This document shows, piece after piece, positions 63,576 to 64,000 of a DNA stretch of 64,000 nt; position 1 is the stretch's first letter; every line of letters starts with the position of its first letter. Position numbers and translations under genes: made by a program. The notes under the pieces were generated by a model. The model was given only the letters and a program-made list of their open reading frames with translations, was not told the DNA's origin and searched no databases. The stretch comes from Acrasis kona (lineage: Eukaryota; Heterolobosea; Eutetramitea; Acrasida; Acrasidae), in NCBI GenBank assembly GCA_026419775.2, contig JAOPGA020001252.1, positions 1 to 64,000 of the forward strand, read 5' to 3'.

Positions 63576-64000
63576 TTATTGCTGCAGTATTCTTTTCACA
63601 CTAGAGTCCACTCGACTCAATATTTGTACCATTTCTGTCCATAACCTGTCTTGTGCCTTCTTGCCTTCCTCTCCAATTACAAAATCACTTGGTTCGGTTT
63701 CTTTACAATCAGAATAATAAGTGCCCTTCGTAGCATGTGGTTCCAATTTTCCAACTGCACTATGAGTCAATGTTCTAGCGCCCATCTCTGTCGTTCTAGC
63801 AAGTGCCTTCTTCATTAACCACAGTCCCCAACCAGCTTCTCTGCCTAGCTCAGAATGGCACAAACCAGGGTTTACTGAAGTGACACTGATACTCTTGTCC
63901 TCAGGTGCTTTCATGTTCTCAGCTAGTGCTCTAGTTAACAACACATCGAGTAGCTTGGAGATTTGATATCTGTCGTTTGGTTTAAAGTGGGTCTGGTCGT
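63576..64000 (-). CDS. short-chain dehydrogenase/reductase, C-terminal part (runs off the window)
   Basis: The minus-strand frame is open from the window edge to the stop at 63,576. RYQISKLLDVLLTRALAENM carries the catalytic Tyr and Lys (YxxSK) of SDR enzymes, and VTSVNPGLCHSELGRE is the usual PG motif after strand six. The tail resembles retinol-dehydrogenase-like SDRs. The Rossmann cofactor site lies outside the window. Substrate unknown. Confidence 0.82.
   Translation of the reverse strand, partial: DQTHFKPNDRYQISKLLDVLLTRALAENMKAPEDKSISVTSVNPGLCHSELGREAGWGLWLMKKALARTTEMGARTLTHSAVGKLEPHATKGTYYSDCKETEPSDFVIGEEGKKAQDRLWTEMVQILSRVDSSVKRILQQ

Noticed and set aside
1-64000. tRNA, rRNA or CRISPR arrays
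   Set aside because: No clear B-box (GGTTCGA-type) in a tRNA-like context, no rRNA-like blocks and no regularly spaced short repeats were seen by eye. A covariance-model scan would be needed to exclude tRNAs fully.

Overview
The window is nuclear DNA of a unicellular eukaryote with small, tightly packed genes and an AT-rich sequence. I resolved about 27 introns by frame and splice-site logic. All are GT...AG, fall at 36 to 44 bases, and several carry a CTAAC/CTAAT-like branch site. Gene content is eukaryotic core (RNA polymerase I and III subunits, a SWR1-type zf-HIT protein, PARP, a riboflavin transporter, a mitochondrial Rmd1/RMND1 protein and aminopeptidase) plus lineage-specific families often seen in amoeboid and other free-living protists (RCC1-BTB, F-box fused to a Ras-like GTPase, F-box/LRR, secreted Cys-rich repeat proteins). 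A heterolobosean-like or amoeboid protist is my best guess; the phylum cannot be fixed from one window.

Layout. Positions 1-16,600 are damaged: the 3' end of a LINE, a Tc1/mariner fragment, an old gag-type retroelement and a second small fragment of it, five single N bases, a truncated alpha/beta hydrolase, a Sel1-repeat gene with three frame breaks, an acyl-CoA-binding protein gene with one break plus a paralogous 3' fragment, a P-type Ca2+-ATPase fragment, and a small basic repeat ORF in two copies. An APH-type kinase gene is intact here. Positions 16,900-31,400 are a dense, clean gene block: membrane protein, SEC14, DUF1772, ZNHIT1, RPA12, RMND1/DUF155, F-box-Ras fusion, XPNPEP3, an unknown nuclear-looking protein, a triple ubiquitin-like protein, RCC1-BTB.

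Positions 31,870-40,700 are an accessory stretch: a complete-ended Tc1/mariner-type element with 25 bp inverted repeats, TA duplications and two divergent genes; a LINE RNase H/C-terminal part; a caspase-like fragment; a PIF/Harbinger-type transposase. Positions 41,500-63,300 are again gene-dense: SLC52 riboflavin transporter, a secreted precursor-like protein with six identical NLSGDNNASPA motifs followed mostly by furin-like sites, F-box/14xLRR, a tandemly duplicated protein, PARP, a membrane metallophosphoesterase, a type I membrane protein, RPC8, a LEA-like protein, a PUB-RING ubiquitin ligase, a galactose-binding-fold/coiled-coil protein, a secreted NNCYNY-family protein and a SAM-NCQHF protein. 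A short-chain dehydrogenase runs off the right edge.

Neighbouring genes are mostly convergent or divergent with gaps of 7 to 200 bases. I see no polycistronic units, rRNA, tRNA or CRISPR arrays. The most promising novelty is the secreted repeat precursor at 43,645-45,156, followed by the two-gene Tc1/mariner element and the F-box-GTPase, PUB-RING and SAM-NCQHF domain combinations.
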